Below the pieces are notes generated by a model that saw only the letters and a program-made list of their open reading frames with translations, made no database searches and was not told the origin of the DNA. A program made the position numbers and the translations under genes. Shown here piece by piece: positions 63,573 through 64,000 of a DNA stretch of 64,000 nt (position 1 is its first letter; each line of letters starts with the position of its first letter). This stretch comes from Multifurca ochricompacta (Eukaryota > Basidiomycota > Agaricomycetes > Russulales > Russulaceae), in assembly GCA_022496185.1 (NCBI GenBank), contig WTXG01000174.1:1-64000 (forward strand). The letters run 5' to 3'.

Positions 63573-64000
63573 TGTCACAGCAAGGTGCCGTGCTGTGTCA
63601 AGGTTCGGGTTTCAAGGTCATTGGTCGAGAGTCAAGTCTGTCTAGCAAGTCTAATCAAGACTGCGTCAAGTCATGCCAGTCAAGGGGCACACATGCGAGA
63701 TGAAGTCAAGCAGCGACACTAAGTCCTGCCACAAGTTTCAGGGTTCAAAGTCCTTCTAAGGCACAAGCTTAGAAGGTTTAAGTGGGGGTTCTTTTGGTTC
63801 AGAAGAGTGAGTCCTAATACACCTGTATTGCTACAGAAGAACAGACTTAGAGTCCTGCTCTGATCTACTAGGGGTTTATATACATGTTCTGTGCTATGAA
63901 GGTTGTTTCTGGTAGTTACTAGAGCATTCACTAGGTAGTCTAATGGTTGTACAGTAGAATACCCCAGAAGGATAAAGAAAGGAGAGGGGTTGTGCCCTCT
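63573..64000 (-). repeat. LTR Q, P-like family, cut by the window end
   Basis: Reverse of the P family: plus strand begins TGTCACAGCAAGGTGC and ends in text matching P 62990-63020 reversed (GAGAGGGGTTGTGCCCTCT). TATATAAACCCC near 63875 on the minus strand. Whether it is solo or part of an element cannot be seen. Confidence 0.8.

Overview
The window looks like a slab of repeat-rich heterochromatin from a filamentous fungus, most likely a basidiomycete. The basis is the mix of chromodomain Ty3/gypsy elements, a Ty1/copia element, Tc1/mariner and hAT-like DNA transposons, and decay that looks like CpG deamination. No species can be named. I see no host gene anywhere in the 64 kb: every long reading frame that makes sense is retrotransposon gag, pol, an extra 'ORF3', or a broken transposase.

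The core (about 11.75-57.3 kb) is a four-deep nest of LTR retrotransposons, resolved with 5-bp target-site duplications (TSDs). Outermost is gypsy element F (minus strand, 5' end removed by element K). F holds gypsy G (13640-44112, TSD AGTTG) and gypsy C (44913-55605, TSD CATAG). G holds gypsy A (14630-29439, TSD CCGTG/CTGTG), a solo LTR J (29949-30453, TSD GCTAT), copia element D (30878-36913, TSD GTCGT) and a palindromic Tc1 derivative (39162-40783, TA). A holds the young, CpG-rich gypsy B (16969-24251, TSD GATAA, both LTRs 577 bp). C holds two solo LTRs, H in its reverse transcriptase (48304-49210, TSD GTGGC) and I in its 5' LTR (53429-54845, TSD ATGAC). Subtracting the insertions gives 7483 bp for G, 7522 bp for A, 7283 bp for B and 8359 bp for C, which are sensible full lengths and support the reconstruction.

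Left flank (1-11.75 kb): an old B-like gypsy (S) split by a palindromic Tc1 element; two tRNA-like SINE heads; an LTR (O) split by a 2.8-kb hAT-like element (L, 8-bp TSD CTCTCAAG) that itself holds a second hAT-like element (M, 8-bp TSD GTCCAAGT) carrying a 56/61-bp minisatellite; a fragment of element K; and an old gypsy pol (R) split by a different palindromic Tc1 element. Right flank (57.3-64 kb): element K in plus orientation, with a very long decayed gag region, interrupted by solo LTRs J2 (TSD TTCAC) and P (TSD TCCAG), and by LTR Q, which runs off the window.

Most interesting: (1) gypsy families A/F/G and B carry a third sense ORF between pol and the 3' LTR, apparently homologous between the families, with zinc knuckles at its C-terminus in A/F/G. 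(2) A, B, C and G each have an 11-nt-class primer site placed exactly 2 nt after the 5' LTR that is complementary to a site in their own LTR about 35-45 nt after the TATA box, with a compensatory change between A and G: Tf1-style self-priming. (3) A, B and G share a G GAT TTT heptamer at a gag/pol -1 overlap, while copia D has a canonical T TTA AAA site. (4) Three mobile palindromes are built from inverted halves of Tc1 transposase genes. (5) In-frame TGA codons recur at the same positions in several copies.
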